Part shown: in pieces, positions 12,415 to 25,500 of the stretch
Layout: every line of letters begins with the position of its first letter
Position numbering within the stretch: position 1 is the first letter of the stretch
Assembly (NCBI GenBank): GCA_963678675.1
Contig: OY783197.1
Location: forward strand, 12,998,205-13,062,204
From: Xiphydria camelus
Taxonomy: Eukaryota > Arthropoda > Insecta > Hymenoptera > Xiphydriidae
DNA: 64,000 nt
Reading direction: 5' to 3'
The notes under the pieces: generated by a model
What the model was told of the DNA's origin: nothing
The model's database searches: none
What the model saw: only the letters and a program-made list of their open reading frames with translations
Translations under genes and position numbers: made by a program

Positions 12415-12654
12415 TTAAAAGGACGACTGCCGTGATACGTGCGTAAGTTAAGCGCAGTGACTAACGACTGCAGTGCCTGCGCGGGAGGATGCAATACATC
12501 GGCAGCGATCGTGGAAGCTCGGGCGACTTCGTTGTGTGAAGCGAATTTCGTTGTATGAATCATGAAATGAACGAATAGGAAGTTCACTGTGTGCAGCGTT
12601 CGCTGTGCGAGGCGTTCTTTATGCGAGGCACCACTGTACATATTAAATGTTCAT

Positions 12655-12757
12655 CCTAAGTGGTCACCTATCCAAGTTTTAACTACATTGTTTGCTGCTT
12701 AACTTCGTTGATCGGCTAGTGTCTTCGAGTCCTCATCTGCTGCGCGCTCCTGTGCGG
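12655..12757 (-). repeat. 5S rRNA-like remnant (SINE3-type or pseudogene), copy 1
   Basis: Read on the - strand, GCCGATCAACGAAGTTAAGC, then a spacer and CTTGGATAGGTGACC correspond to the central and 3' half of eukaryotic 5S rRNA, including the internal promoter C-box region. The 5' half is not recognisable. It lies 20 bp beyond the right end of the Tigger element. A second copy is at 51985-52092. Confidence 0.75.
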
Positions 12758-12766
12758 GATATACCT

Positions 12767-12903
12767 AAGGACAATGAATCTTTCCGACCCGCTTTCAACT
12801 TACGAAATTTAAGATGCAGAATTAATAGAATTATTTTTGTTCGATTAATCACGAGCCTCAAAATTCATAGATTGAAAGCGGGTCGGATAGATTCATTGTC
12901 CTT
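12767..12903. repeat. Palindromic mini-element
   Basis: AAGGACAATGAATCTTTCCG at 12767 with the following ACCCGCTTTCAA is mirrored by the segment ending at 12903. The arms are about 32 bp with a single mismatch visible. Confidence 0.75.
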
Positions 12904-13209
12904 GTACATATACAAGATACGTTTTGAGTTATAAAGGAGCGATGCGTTCTGCAGGTCAATTTCTTTAAGCTTCTCTGAGCTGTCAGCCATGTATGCATTG
13001 TTCATATGGTTTCATTGCAATTATTTATAAATTATAATGTATTTTCCTAATGAAGTTTTGAACTTCAGTCGCAGTGCTGCAAATATACTCAAAATGAATT
13101 CTCAAAAGTATGCAAGTCAAAATCAACCGATAAAAAACTATTTTTTGAATTGAACAATCCATTAGAGTATGGTCAGATCTAGTCGCACAGATTTCGGCAA
13201 ATACAAACA

Positions 13210-13700
13210 TTTTCCCGATCTGATCTTGTATCTGACCATATTCGATTAAGTTTTACAATAGGCAGGATTCAGTAATGATTACACATCTGAATATAATATT
13301 TCAGATCAAATTTAAAGACCATATCTCATTACATCTGAGTAGATCTGATTAAATTAGAATAAGTACAGATCAGATTGAACATTGGATTGTATTATATCTG
13401 AGCAGATTTCTTCAGATCTAAATAGGTTCAGATCATACTTGACACCAGATCTGGTCATAACTGATTATATCTGAGATCTATTCAGATTTGAATTGATTCA
13501 GATTGCATTAGGTATTGGATCTGGTTAGACATGACCAGATCTGATTACGTTTGACCAGATCTGATTATACTTGACCAGATCTGATATGTCTGATATGAGT
13601 GAATCTGGTCAGATATAATCAGCTCTGATCAGATCTGATCATATTTTCCCAGGATTTGATATCACATTTATATAATATGTCCGATATGAGCAGACCTAAT
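13210..13700. repeat. Degenerate AGATCTGATC-type short-unit array
   Basis: About 490 bp built from variants of CAGATCTGATCA and TGACCAGATCTGATTA at roughly 20-24 bp intervals. The motif is itself palindromic. Divergence between units is high. Confidence 0.8.
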
Positions 13701-13821
13701 AGATCTACTTATTTTTTCTCGGATTGTTTTGCATAAATTTGAAATTGAGTAATAAGTCACTTGAAACTCTTTTAAACTTAATTTGCCCATTGGGGGAAAA
13801 TAAAAGCTCCCTAGCTATATA

Positions 13822-15095
13822 CAGGGTGACAGGTACCGCGACGTATTCCTTTTTGAAGAGGTATTAGTAGAGACAATTTGCAGTCGATTGAACCACAATA
13901 TGCATAATCCACTTGTTGATAGTTTTCGAGATACTTTAATTTTTGTGTTTTCTTAGAAATGGACTACCTTTTACTACTAATTGTAAAATAAAAAAAAGGA
14001 TAATTTTTTTTGTATAATTTTTTTTGCCTCTATCGTTAATACACATAGTAGTTCATGTTATGTAACAAAAATTATGTTAAATAGTTTGATATGACAAAAA
14101 TACAGCAACTAAAACCTGCAACGGTTGTTAACCCAATTGTAGATTCACCAGGATTTATTTCAAAAATTTGTGAATACATTAAACGTACAAATTATTTTAA
14201 AAACTTCTCTGCTTCATCACCTTTCGAATAAGGTATAAAGTTTTAAGAAATTTCCTGTTACTTTCAGGAATAATAAAAAATTAGTAGGTGCAGACACAAC
14301 TTAGACCTCATAAAAAAAATTGGGAAAATAAATAAGTCCATAAATTTATTTTACATTTTATTTTTGATCCAATTTATAAGAGATGTTCGAAGTGACTACC
14401 TGTACTTCTTATGCAAATACGAGCCCATTTCCTTATTTCTGTTCTAGTAATCCTGTTGGAAAAATTATTTCGTAGAATTATTGCTGCTTCTTGTATCCTA
14501 TGTATTAATTATTCCCGAGATGTAATTTCGGTGGCCTACACGAATAACAGGTCCTAAAATCAGGTAGAAACTTTCCTAATCCTTATCTTTTAACTTAGAG
14601 AACATTAAGATAGCCTACCTGCTGAGCTATTTTTGTATTATTCCTGGAAGTAACAGGAAATTTCTTAAACCTTTGTACCTCATTTGAAAGGTGATGAAGC
14701 AGAGAAGTTTTTTAAATAATGTGTACGTTTAATGTATTCACAAATTTTTAAAATAAATCCTGGTAAATCTACAATTGGGTTAAAGTTTCGAATAACCGTT
14801 GCAGGTTTTAGCTACTGTATTTTGGTCATATCAAACTATTTAACATAACTTTTGTTACATAACATGAACTACTATGTGTATTAACGGTAGAGGCAAAGAA
14901 ATTACAAAAAAATATCCTTCTTTTTATTTTACAATTAGTAGTAAAAGGTAGTCAATTTCTAAGAAAACACAAAAATTGAAATATCTCGAAAACTATCAAC
15001 AAGTGGATTATGCATATTGTGGTTCAATCGACTGCAAATTGTCTCTACTAACACCTCTTCAAAAAGGAATACGTCGCGGTACCAGTCACCCCCTG
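13822..15095. mobile_element. 1274-bp inverted-repeat element, CAGGGTG ends, TA duplication
   Basis: CAGGGTGACAGGTACCGCG at 13822 is mirrored at the end (15095), flanked by TA at 13820-13821 and 15096-15097. The arms are about 450 bp (to ~14285 and from ~14635). The unpaired centre carries a transposase C-terminal remnant on the - strand. Confidence 0.88.
14374..14520 (-). pseudogene. Transposase C-terminal remnant inside the CAGGGTG element
   Basis: The - strand frame reads IHRIQEAAIILRNNFSNRIT then EIRKWARICIRSTGSHFEHLL and a stop at 14374-14376. The ending (I.x3.G.HFEHLL-stop) is typical of insect Tc1/mariner-like transposases. Only about 45 codons remain, with a stop just upstream. It suggests this element is a deletion derivative of an autonomous relative. 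Confidence 0.6.
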
Positions 15096-15105
15096 TATAC
15101 ATTAA

Positions 15106-15673
15106 GGCGGCTAGAAAAGATTCATGGAACTTCTTTGTATCTATTTATAGTAACTTTAAATCATGAGTGTTCATCCTTCTCGAACTAATTTGTTGTACAC
15201 GTATAGTAATTCGATTCTGGCAATGCATCTCATAGTAGTGTTTTATTATATTTATCTCTTAGATTTTTTTGGTTGAAATCATATTATTACGTTCTATCAT
15301 AATCGTATGGGATGTTTTTCTCTTGGAAAATCATTGTTCTCGCATGGTCACTACTCAATGAAGAGTATGTATGCTCGTTTGTATTACTAATTTATACAAG
15401 AATTTATATGAACAAAATTCTGGCAAGATACCGATATTTTCCACGGGATGATCTATTGTACTTTATCCACATTTTGCCGAAATGAAATTATTTATTATTG
15501 ACGAATACTTTGATTTATTGGATAAATAATCATCCTAATTATTGGCCTAAGGATACCATTCCATCTATTAGGATTACTAGATCTGTTCCCGTTTTAAAAT
15601 GATCTTGATTTCAGAATTTATAGATGATAAAACGATACTTAGCTACTAAAAAATTCACATTTTCCAGCCGCTT
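15106..15673. mobile_element. Possible TTAA-flanked element with GCGGCTAGAAAA ends
   Basis: TTAA at 15102-15105 precedes GGCGGCTAGAAAA; AAGCCGC-type complement TTTTCCAGCCGC(T) ends at 15673 before TTAA 15674-15677. An overlapping inverted pair (15118-15180 versus 15834-15900, sharing TAAATCATGAGTGTTCATCC) offers a competing boundary. Confidence 0.5.
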
Positions 15674-15899
15674 TAAGGAGAAAAACATCCTACAATTAGC
15701 GGTATTTGCAGGCGACTATGATAGAGCGTAACTGTGTAATTTCAACCGAAAATCTAGGAGTTAATTATAATAAAGTTATTATGAAATGTATTGTAAGAAT
15801 TGAATTACCATAAGTGTACAATAAATTATTTCAAGAAGGATGAACACTCATGATTTAAAGTTACTATAGATCGATACAAAAAAGTTCCTCGGACTTTTT

Positions 15900-16460
15900 T
15901 TCGGTACTGCAAATAATAAAATGTTGGTTATTGAATAGGATGAACTAAGTAGGAAGTGGTTAATATTTTACGTTTTTTTTTCTACTTCATTATTTTGTAC
16001 TGAAATCTAATACCCTATGCGTTTATGCAAACAATATAACGTTAAAATATTAGATACCTGTTATTGCAGTTTAACTATCGATATATCATGCTAAAAAATA
16101 AGTAGAAACTAATTGACTCTATTGTCTGTCTCAATTATCATATATTAGTGAATCCATTGAAAAGAAGTATATAATTATTTTTTAAAGCAAAAAGTATAAA
16201 AATGATAGTTTCTATGATTACAAAATTCTATAAATCATAAATTAGAATTGCTTATTTTATAAATGTTGTTAATAAAACAATAAATTTCATATATTATAAC
16301 ATCATGAGCTTTTAGAGTTGATTAGAAATCTGAATTCAAATAGATGAAGTATCGTATTTTCCGACAAAAAACTAGTCATGCTTACAAAATTCGAGAAAAG
16401 ATTTTTGACGAAAGTTCTTGACTTTTGATAACCTCCCAATAAGAATTACATCGTTTTTTT
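15900..16460. other. CAS intron sequence without recognised element
   Basis: AT-rich intronic DNA ending in the polypyrimidine tract and CCAG acceptor of the first visible CAS exon. I see nothing else in it. Confidence 0.6.
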
Positions 16461-16464
16461 CCAG

Positions 16465-16588
16465 GTGGTAACGCCACAGAAGTGCGGCGATGTGTATCTT
16501 TACGATCTTCCTGCTAGTAGGAGTAGCCCAGCGCCTCCATCGAGGCATGATTCACCCCTGAATTCAAGCCACGATCACTCACACACAG
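16465..16588 (+). CDS. CAS exon a (substrate domain, YDLP)
   Basis: Follows a T-rich tract and CCAG acceptor at 16461-16464. It reads VVTPQKCGDVYLYDLPAS and continues to HTG. The donor is GTCTGT at 16589 and the exon leaves in phase 1. It is the first CAS exon visible; the phase-0 entry is inferred from the open frame. Confidence 0.85.
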
Positions 16589-19500
16589 GTCTGTATCTAA
16601 TTATTATCTAAAGACTAGTAATAATAATGAACTAGTTTTAAAATCTTATAATTTGTTATCTGTTTATTATAATAAGAAAAACAAAAATGTATTATAGTGC
16701 AGATCTTCAACTTTCTCGAAAAGGAATTTGAATTATTGTATTTTTTTAATTGACGGATATCAATGGGAAAATTGAACACCTCTCTACACCCAATTGCACA
16801 TCGCTGATATCGCCTGCTGGGTTTCATTGAATGTCGCAATTTTAGAACATTTGCCATGTTGAATTTATAATGACGTCATACACTCTCTGTCCTTCTCCAA
16901 GTTTTAAGTTACCTCTCTGCCAAATTTCATAAAAATTGGTTCAGTAGATTAGCCGTGAAAACGTAATAAACATAGAGACAGAGAACTAATCTCAATTTTG
17001 ACTTTATAATATTAGTACTTATGGATTATGGTGAAATAAAAATACTTCTCACATTAATTTCTATAGTTACGTCATTCGTCTCTTTCTTTATAATGGCATC
17101 AACAGGGCGTTACATCACGGGCACCCGTACTTCCGTGGACAACAGTACCGGTGACGTTAGCGACTGCTACGATGTTCCACCAAGGGCAGTGCCAGTGATC
17201 CCGTCCCCAGCAAGCAGTCCCAGTCCCGCACCATCTTGCTACGACATCCCCAGACCACCAACTTCCTGCACCCCAAACTCGAACTGCTCTGGCGGCTCTG
17301 TTGTAAACCCTCTCGACTGTTACGACGTACCACGTCCTCTCCAGCCCCTAACGCCCAGCAGCTCGGCCTCTAGCCTCACGAACGATAGTTCTCTTAGTGG
17401 ATCGAACAGGTAAGTTAAGGTCATTCATGTTTAATCTACAGGGAAACATTGGGTAGCATTGCACATCTTATTCGAGAAATTCGACGCCCAGTTCAGTAGC
17501 AGATATGTGAACACTTAATATACGAATATTTATATGGAGGATTCCACTAATTCTGAGGACGAATGCGTATCGGAGGATTTGCATCATGAAAAGGTCATGA
17601 AATCATTCGAGAAAGTAGATGAAGGAGGTTTTCTTAATTTTTACAAAAATTGTTCATGTACTCCGTAATCATTAAAAATTATGCAGTATGTATTCGAAGA
17701 AGCTTAAGGGGTGGGGGGGGGGGGGGGGTTTTCGTTAATTGAGTTAAGAAAAGAGCCTTTTTCAATGATTTTTTTAAAAGATGTAAGTAATGTATTTTAA
17801 ATTAGCTAATGACAGTATTATAGTATATCATTTAAAGAACATTTTGTGAAATTTTCAGTGAAAAATATAGAAAACTAAGCCGTTGATAGCGAATCTCCGG
17901 AGACGTCTCGAAAAAAACATATTTTGCGGTGACGGTCGTTTCTCGGTACTCGATCATCTGAAATCAAAAAATCAAATTGTTTTTGTTACTTTATGAGTTA
18001 CCCCAGGTAACCCTGTCAAGTTTTTTCTTTTTTTACTGATTTGTCAAGTTTGGTAACACTAGAAAGCGAAAAACGCGATTTTCGCTTAAAAATCGGTCAA
18101 ATTGTTATTGTAAAACAAAAAGTAACAACAAATTTTTTAAAAACTCGACAGGGTTACCTCATGAATTATACAGAGAAGTAATGTACAAATTTTGGAGAGG
18201 ATCGGTACAGTGGATATGAAATAACAGCCTCCACCGGCTTTGAAAACGTGAAGTGTGGGAAAATCGATTTAAAGTTTCAAACAGTAGAAAAAATCAGAAT
18301 TTTTCTCTTTTTCTCGCTGTATACTTACACAGAATCGTCGATGCCAGGTCCGTAGAGTGAAGCACTTTCATTTAGGATGTCCAAGGCATCTTTTTGCTCT
18401 TGTCTTCGGCGAACTCTACCTTCTTTGGTTTCCTTTTCAGCTTCTTCATCCGCTCGGCTTATGCGTAAGTTGTCAACTGAGCGCGCCCATGCGTGAGCGC
18501 TTGGTCCAGATTTGATTTGCATCTCTTCCATCATAATTAGCAGAGCAAAACATCCTTCATTAAATGTACAAGCTGGTACATTCGCTGCAATTTCGACCAA
18601 AACCACGGTACCACTCAGTGATTTCGGCGAAATTTTCCAGATTAGTTGGTTCAAACTTTCATTGTTATTCTGGGTAAATCCGCCGAGACATCACTGCAGA
18701 AGAGCATCCTTGCTTAAGTCCTCGTAGATAGGTTTGATAGCACTGAGAACATCACTAGGAAGTGCAGTATAACTGTGTTTGAATGTCCTCAATTCATTTG
18801 CTGCTGCAGCTTTCTGCCATTCGCACCAAGAGTCGTTGATTTTAATCGCTATATCTTCCTAAGTTTTGCTCCAAATGCTCTAAAAATTTAGTACAACATT
18901 CTTCAGATGCTGTAAATTCATCAAATGAAATAAAAAAAATGAAAAAAAAATAATTTACAAACAGTACCCCACCCTTAACGTAGACATCCCGTATCGGGCC
19001 CTGGACTGCTCGCGTTACAAGTTCCTGCGCGAAACCTTCAGTACCAAGTCTTTGTGGGTTATCATATACAGTATGTTCCGTGGCAAACTAGAGCGTTTGA
19101 ACTTCCCTGACATTTGACATCGGTCGTGGTTGGGACGGTGCTTTAGTCATTTATGGTGAGAGTCGTCCCAACCACTACCGAAGTCAAATATCAGGGAAGT
19201 TCAAACGCTCTAGTTTGCTACGGAACATACTGTATATTCTCCGCGTGCTGTGATACCGACCAGAGAGTGTCGGAATTTGGGTAAATTCTGATAGATGACG
19301 CTCAACCCAGATGTATAATTGAGGGGGTCAGAAGCCAAGGGGTCCAAGTAGAAATACAAGTTTTCCGAGATGCTCCACATTAAAGTATTCTTGTTCTTTA
19401 AAAATACCTGCAATTTCTTTGCCTCAAATATATAAGCTGTATGAACTATTCATACACCTTATACACTTGAGGCAAAGGAAAATTGCAGGTATTTTTAAAG

Positions 19501-22500
19501 AACAAGAATACTTTAATGTGGAGCATCTCGGAAAACTTGTATTTCTACTTGGACCCCTTGGCTTCTGACCCCCTCAATTATGAGACGTATAACATCCCTT
19601 ATTCCACACCCCGCAAGCTTCTTTAAGAAGATGTACAGAAACCATGCTCATTTGGGAAATATATGAGCCGTTGGAAACCAGAATGGTGTAAGTCACATTT
19701 CATGTAAGCTGAGATGATTTGACTGCAAAGTTAAGTATCTACAATTTGAAAAATCTGTCGAGATGATACACAGATATATTAAATCGTAAATATCTGTTTT
19801 GTATCATCTAGACAGATTTTTCAAATTGTATTTAACTTTGCAGTCAAATAATCTCAGCCTACATGAAATGTGACTTACACCATTCTGGTTTTCAACACGG
19901 CTCAGATACTACTGTCCACGGTGGTCTGGACACCTTGTGTAGCTTCTTTGTAAGCCTCGCGTGGATTGCTACGCTTTAAAAGCAGTATGGTCACGAATCG
20001 ATTCCAAGATTAAAATATGAAATTATTTTGTTATGCAAGTTAATATCAATAGAAACCTCCTGGTGCAATTTGTGGTAGATTAACCGTTTAGTATGTTTGA
20101 TAAAAATTAATTACCAATTAGGAAATAACCCAGAGTCTTATGGGCAAATCACATTTTTGGGGGTTGTTATGTAAGATCCAAGATTAAAACATTTTTTTTA
20201 AATACCAAAAAACGGGGGAAAAAACAAAAATGTACAACCATCGATGAAAATTATTGGTCGTTTGATACTTTAGTTATAAATAATTTCTACTTCTCGATGT
20301 TCGGAAATGGCGCGTCGAGTAGATGCGGCAACGTCGCGTCAGTGGAGTGATTTCATTTGACGTTTTAGGTGCAATTTTACGTTTTTTATTCGCTACAACG
20401 ATATTTTCACGCCACTCAGTCTTTCTTTTCCTCTCAAATTTTCCCTTATACGAGTATCGTGGCTGACTAGCCATGGTGAGAGTATATTTAGGTTATGGCG
20501 CTCATGTTGTTGTGTGTGAGAGGAAAATATTTCGAAGTTTACACAACGTTGCCACACATAAAAAGACGCTAGTCAAAGGAGGCACATTATTTGAATAATA
20601 AGTGAAAAATAATCATAATAATCAACTAATTCTTATGGACATAAATTTTATAATTCACGAAGAGAATTTTCAATTATAAATCATAGTTTTTTGATGAATT
20701 TTTAAATATTTTTCTTACGGACACTCAACGATCACTTCGGAGAGTGACCATACTACCTTAATCCTTGAGGTTAGCCTCTATCGAGGCTTTTGATTCATAG
20801 GATGTAGAGGTTCATAAGAGGCAAAAGTCAAGAAACATAGGACCTCAAAAGTCTATTAACACGTTCGTCGCCCAACGCGATTTGGTTGAGTTTCTCACGG
20901 GACTCAAATCTACCTGTCGCACTATGGGCGGAAACGCCGAAAAGTTAACGGATTAACCTAAATTCGGGTACCCGGGGGTTTTCGGGGTCGCTGATTACGA
21001 ATCCGAGGCCAGAATTGCAAAATTTGTAGATGGCGCTACAATACGACGCATGTGCGGATCAAATCTCGACGTAAGATTGAGTAATTGAGGAGTAGTAGTA
21101 ACAAAGGGGCTAAGTGCCAATTTTTCGAAAAATGAGATATTTATATAAAAAATAGGTTCAATGTGCCGTCGACTATATTCTATCAAATTGCCGAAGTGCC
21201 AGGACTTCAAATTCCGTAAAAAATGAGGCAAATAAGTGGCGCTTTCTGCAAGTGCTCGGTCGTTTTCACATGAAAGGAGTCAAGTGCCATAGTATGCATT
21301 CTTGTGTTGCGCGTTCATTTTGTTTACATACTACCGGAATAAATCGTTTATCACGCGTCCTAAATATGGGTATTACAGAAAAAAGGAATGTTGTTATTTG
21401 GAGCGACAACTGTACCGCTCAAAATAAAAACAGAATGATTGTGTTTATTTACGTATGTTTGGTGAACTGTGGCCTTTTTGACACCATTGAACATAGGTAT
21501 CTTGTCAGTGGTCATAGCTTCCTTCAGTGTGACAGGGATATCACCTTGATCGAGAAAAGAAAGCGTAAGTGCGCTCCGATGGTACCTGAGGACTTACACG
21601 ATGTAATACTGTCAAGTACACATACAGGTCGATTTGAAATAGTAGATGTCACAGAAAAAATGTTGGGATATTCAAGCGGAAGCCGACAAGATCTTAAATC
21701 TCAAAGAAGTAAATATTAGCAAAGTTGTACGATTGAAAGTTGACTCCCAACAACCTGGTTTTTTGTTTACTGCTGAATCTTTTTCTGAAGTAGCACCTTG
21801 GAAAGCAACCTCGATACTCAAAAGAGGAAAAACCACGGAAGATCTAAAAAATATCTCAATTAACCAGCTACCAGACATAAATAAGGTCGGTAACAACAAG
21901 AAAAAACTTAAAATCAATGATTTCTTATCTACAAGATATAATAGTAAACACCAAGAATTCTACGCTAATTTGACCAAATAATATATTAGCACTTAGCCCG
22001 TTTCCCAATTTTTTTTTAAATTTCTTCATTATTTTCAAGTTTTCATTTTTTTCTGTTGTTCTTGTCGTAGAACATTTAGGCGTAAGGCACATAATATGTT
22101 AGATAAGGATTTGAAAATAAAAAGTCTGTTATTTGGATATGTGAAAACGTCTTCTTTAAATATCTCCGTTTCACAGTTTTGGCACTTAGCCCCTTTGTTA
22201 CTTCTACTCCTCAATATAGCCCTGAATTTGGGTACCCGGGAATTTTTGGGGTCGCTGATTATGAATCCGAGACTAAAATTGCAAAATTCCTAGATGGCGC
22301 CAGGATACGGTGCATAGGCTGTATTGCGGCACCATCTACGAATTTGGCAATTCTGGCCTTGGATTCGTAATCAGCGACCCCGAAAACCCCCGGGTACCCG
22401 AATTCAGGTCAATCCGTTAACTTTTCGACATTATAAAGGATCCATTTTATCATAAATATATAAATTAATAAAAAGTATACTATAATGTGTATATTTTTAA

Positions 22501-25500
22501 TATTTCTATGTTGTAGGGTAAGTCCGGGATATATGGATCATTGCGTTTTAAATCGCTGCTTGTGTGGTTCTGGTAGCAATGAAAAATCCATTATACCTTT
22601 TTAATTTGTACAGCAAGTTTGCAGAATGATAACATATTAACAGTTGTTGAATATTTTGTATTTCAGACATTTTTCAAAGAACTTAGAAAAATATTTAAAA
22701 ATCCAGGAATTGGAAATTTTTCAGGGATATATGGATCACTTTGTAAAAGAAACTTAAAAATTGTAGTTATTTATTCAACCTCATAATTAATCAAAAACAG
22801 AGTGGGAAAAGTATTTTCAAATGTTTTGGGCACAATTTTTATAATTGGAAATGTGAATTTTAGAGGGTTTTGTGACAAATTGGCTATTGGAATTGCTTCT
22901 TTTTCCAGTGTAGTTCATTTTTCTCAAAAGGATGTAGCAAAAAGGCTACTTTGTAAAAACCGTAAATTTCATAACAAATTTTTAACTTTGTTTACACATT
23001 AATAAAAATTTTTAATTGAATTTTGCCGATTCTTCGAAAATATATAGATTTCATATAAAGCTGACGTTACTAATGATGAGACGCAATGACTCGCTATTTT
23101 ACACTAGTGATAATATCTTTTTAAGCCTATAAAATTTATAAACTTGTTATCAAAATTCTTCTATTTCATAAACCCAATTTTGCACAATTTTTATAAAATG
23201 TTCTTGTGTTATAAAGTGGTTTTATGAAAACCTTATAAAATAAATGAATTTTACAAGAAATGTTTTTCTTATACTTCCATAATTTTATTTAAAAAATTTT
23301 GTTTTATAAAGTTTTTATAAAATTACTCCATCAAAATCGCCACTTCTATGACATTTTCAGAAGTTTTATAAAATCGACTACCTATATAAAATGTCCAGTA
23401 TTCCATAAAAATGTTACTAAATTTTTATAAGGTTACTATAAAAACTGGAACTACTAGGGAAAATATGACTTTCACTTTATTTTAGCATTAAATTCCATCT
23501 AACAATAATATGGGAGTTATATGTTTTACGGGAGGGGGGGGGCTTACCCCCCGCGTCCCGGGACTCATAATTGACACCTACCGAAATAACGTAAGTTATC
23601 AATTACCCCTCACATTACCAAATATTTGATTCGACAGTAAGCGCGTAAACAATGAGCTCAAGTTGAGAAATCGACTGATTCATTTATACCCGAAAAAATT
23701 GATCCATATATCCCGGAAAGTGAGAAACAAACATAACACAAATTTGTTACACAATGTAAACATTCTAAACGGCCAACAACGCACACATACCTTTTAAGAG
23801 GTTATGATGCTATGGCCCATTTGACAGAGCAGGAAAATCTTCAGTGATCTCGATGGTATATAGCCAAAACCAATTCACGACGAAAATTTCGAGCACTTTT
23901 GTCGAGACGTTGAAAAAACAATGTCAAATATTTTGACAAGCACAACCGCGGTCGACAAGATCGCACTATATATTTTCTCTGTGTATTAACGGTCAAACTC
24001 ACACTAAAAACTAGCACGATCGGTCACGTGGTTTAGATGGGAGAGAGGAAGGGTGATTCATATATCCCCCGGTGATCCATATATCCCGGACTTATCTTAT
24101 ATCCTAAATTTATTTTTCTTTCAGTGCTTATTCCATTAAATTCCTTTTAAAAATCCAACTGAAAATCATGTTTAACTTGAACAAAAAAAGCGTCACCCGT
24201 ACTTGGGTGACGGGGCCCCCACGGAAGTACAACCGTCACCCAGATATGGGTGACGCGGCGACGAACGTGTTAAAGGTACACACAGAGTTTTTTACATACG
24301 CCCAAGGTACATACGCGATAACATATTTTCGATGGTAAAATAATACACCATTAGGAACCAATATTACCACCTGAGAGGTTTCTTCGGCTGGAGCCGAAAA
24401 TGGCCATTTTACTAGAATTCCGGTATGATATTCCTCCTTTCGTAGTACCTAGTTTTCCCTTGTGCGCCAATACTGTTGAATATCTCCATGAGTGACTCTG
24501 TAATATGGTTTCTACTGTATGAAACCAAATGCGCATGCACATCTGGTCTGTAGAACCGAATGGAGAGACATTTTAGGCCCCGTTGTGAAGTTCTACTGTG
24601 TAGAGAAATGATACGCTACTCGCGCGGGCCCCTGACGCTTGAAAAATGAGATGATCTACTATACCTAGACATGTATATACCGTATGTCTGACGGCAAGCG
24701 CGACAAAACTTCGGCAGTTTTTACCGACGGTGGTCGAAAATTGCATTGGATCTAATGCGAGATTCGACCACCGTCGGTAAAAACTGCCGAAGTTTTGTTG
24801 CGCTTGCCGTCAGACATACGGTATGTAAAAAATTTTAATTTCTTGCGACAAAAATTCGTTTTAAATAATAACGCAGCTTAGTTCAAACAACTGAATTAGA
24901 GCCACTAATCCTTAGTTGGATCATTACGATGCACTTATTATGAAACTTACAAAGCCTTTTCCTCTGCGTAGTTTAACCTCCGGATGCCCAACATAATTTT
25001 TGTAACACACAAAATTCATCAGATTGGCTAACGCACTCCAGATTAGTTTCAAGAATTTGACTATCTAAAACACTTATCAATTTTTAAATGGTAAAGGACA
25101 AATATTTGAACAAAATTATAAATGATAATTGCTCTTTAACGCCGTATATGTCAAGATCGAATATCCCGAAGCTTTTTTGAGGATATTTTCTGCAGATTCC
25201 TAAGAAGGATATTCGGCAGAACAAGTTGAATTTGGATTTGATAATCTTTATTTACGCTAAAAAAACTACACGGTTATTATACAGGTGAGGTGTAAAACCT
25301 CGGGATGTTCCAATCAGTACTGCACTAGACTCTGATAGACTGCCTGGCTCGTCCGAGTATCGCCTTATGTACCTCTACGAGAGAGAGAGAGAAGTTGAAG
25401 AGTGGTGGAAATTTCGTTGAACTAGATGTACATTTCGTCGGAAAATTTGTCTGGTTTATGGAGGTAGTGGAAATCCTCACGACCCTTCGCACATCGATTG

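Larger units (their letters stand above)
9713..12636 (-). mobile_element. Tigger/pogo-family transposon, complete with TA duplication
   Basis: The termini CAGTGGTGCCTC at 9713 and GAGGCACCACTG ending at 12636 are flanked by TA (9711-9712, 12637-12638), as expected for the pogo branch of Tc1/mariner. The subterminal repeats GTTCGTTATGCGAA (left) and GCGAGGCGTTC/ATGCGAGG (right) are related. The element is 2924 bp, of which 729 bp are a later TTAA-flanked insertion. It carries one long uninterrupted transposase frame. Confidence 0.9.
20860..24269. mobile_element. 3.4 kb TTAA-flanked composite element
   Basis: CACGTTCGTCGCC follows TTAA at 20856-20859, and GGCGACGAACGTG precedes TTAA at 24270-24273. 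The 13-bp inverted ends plus TTAA fit a piggyBac-type element. Just inside the right end are two short GTCACCC/GGGTGAC hairpins. The interior holds at least three further nested elements and no piggyBac transposase frame. Confidence 0.72.

Noticed and set aside
1..16460. SH3-encoding 5' exon of the CAS gene
   Set aside because: I looked for an ALYDN-type SH3 start on the + strand before 16465 and found none; it must be outside the window.
22802..23002. 66-codon frame inside the 22517-24096 element
   Set aside because: Short, no recognisable motif, in AT-rich DNA where such frames arise by chance.
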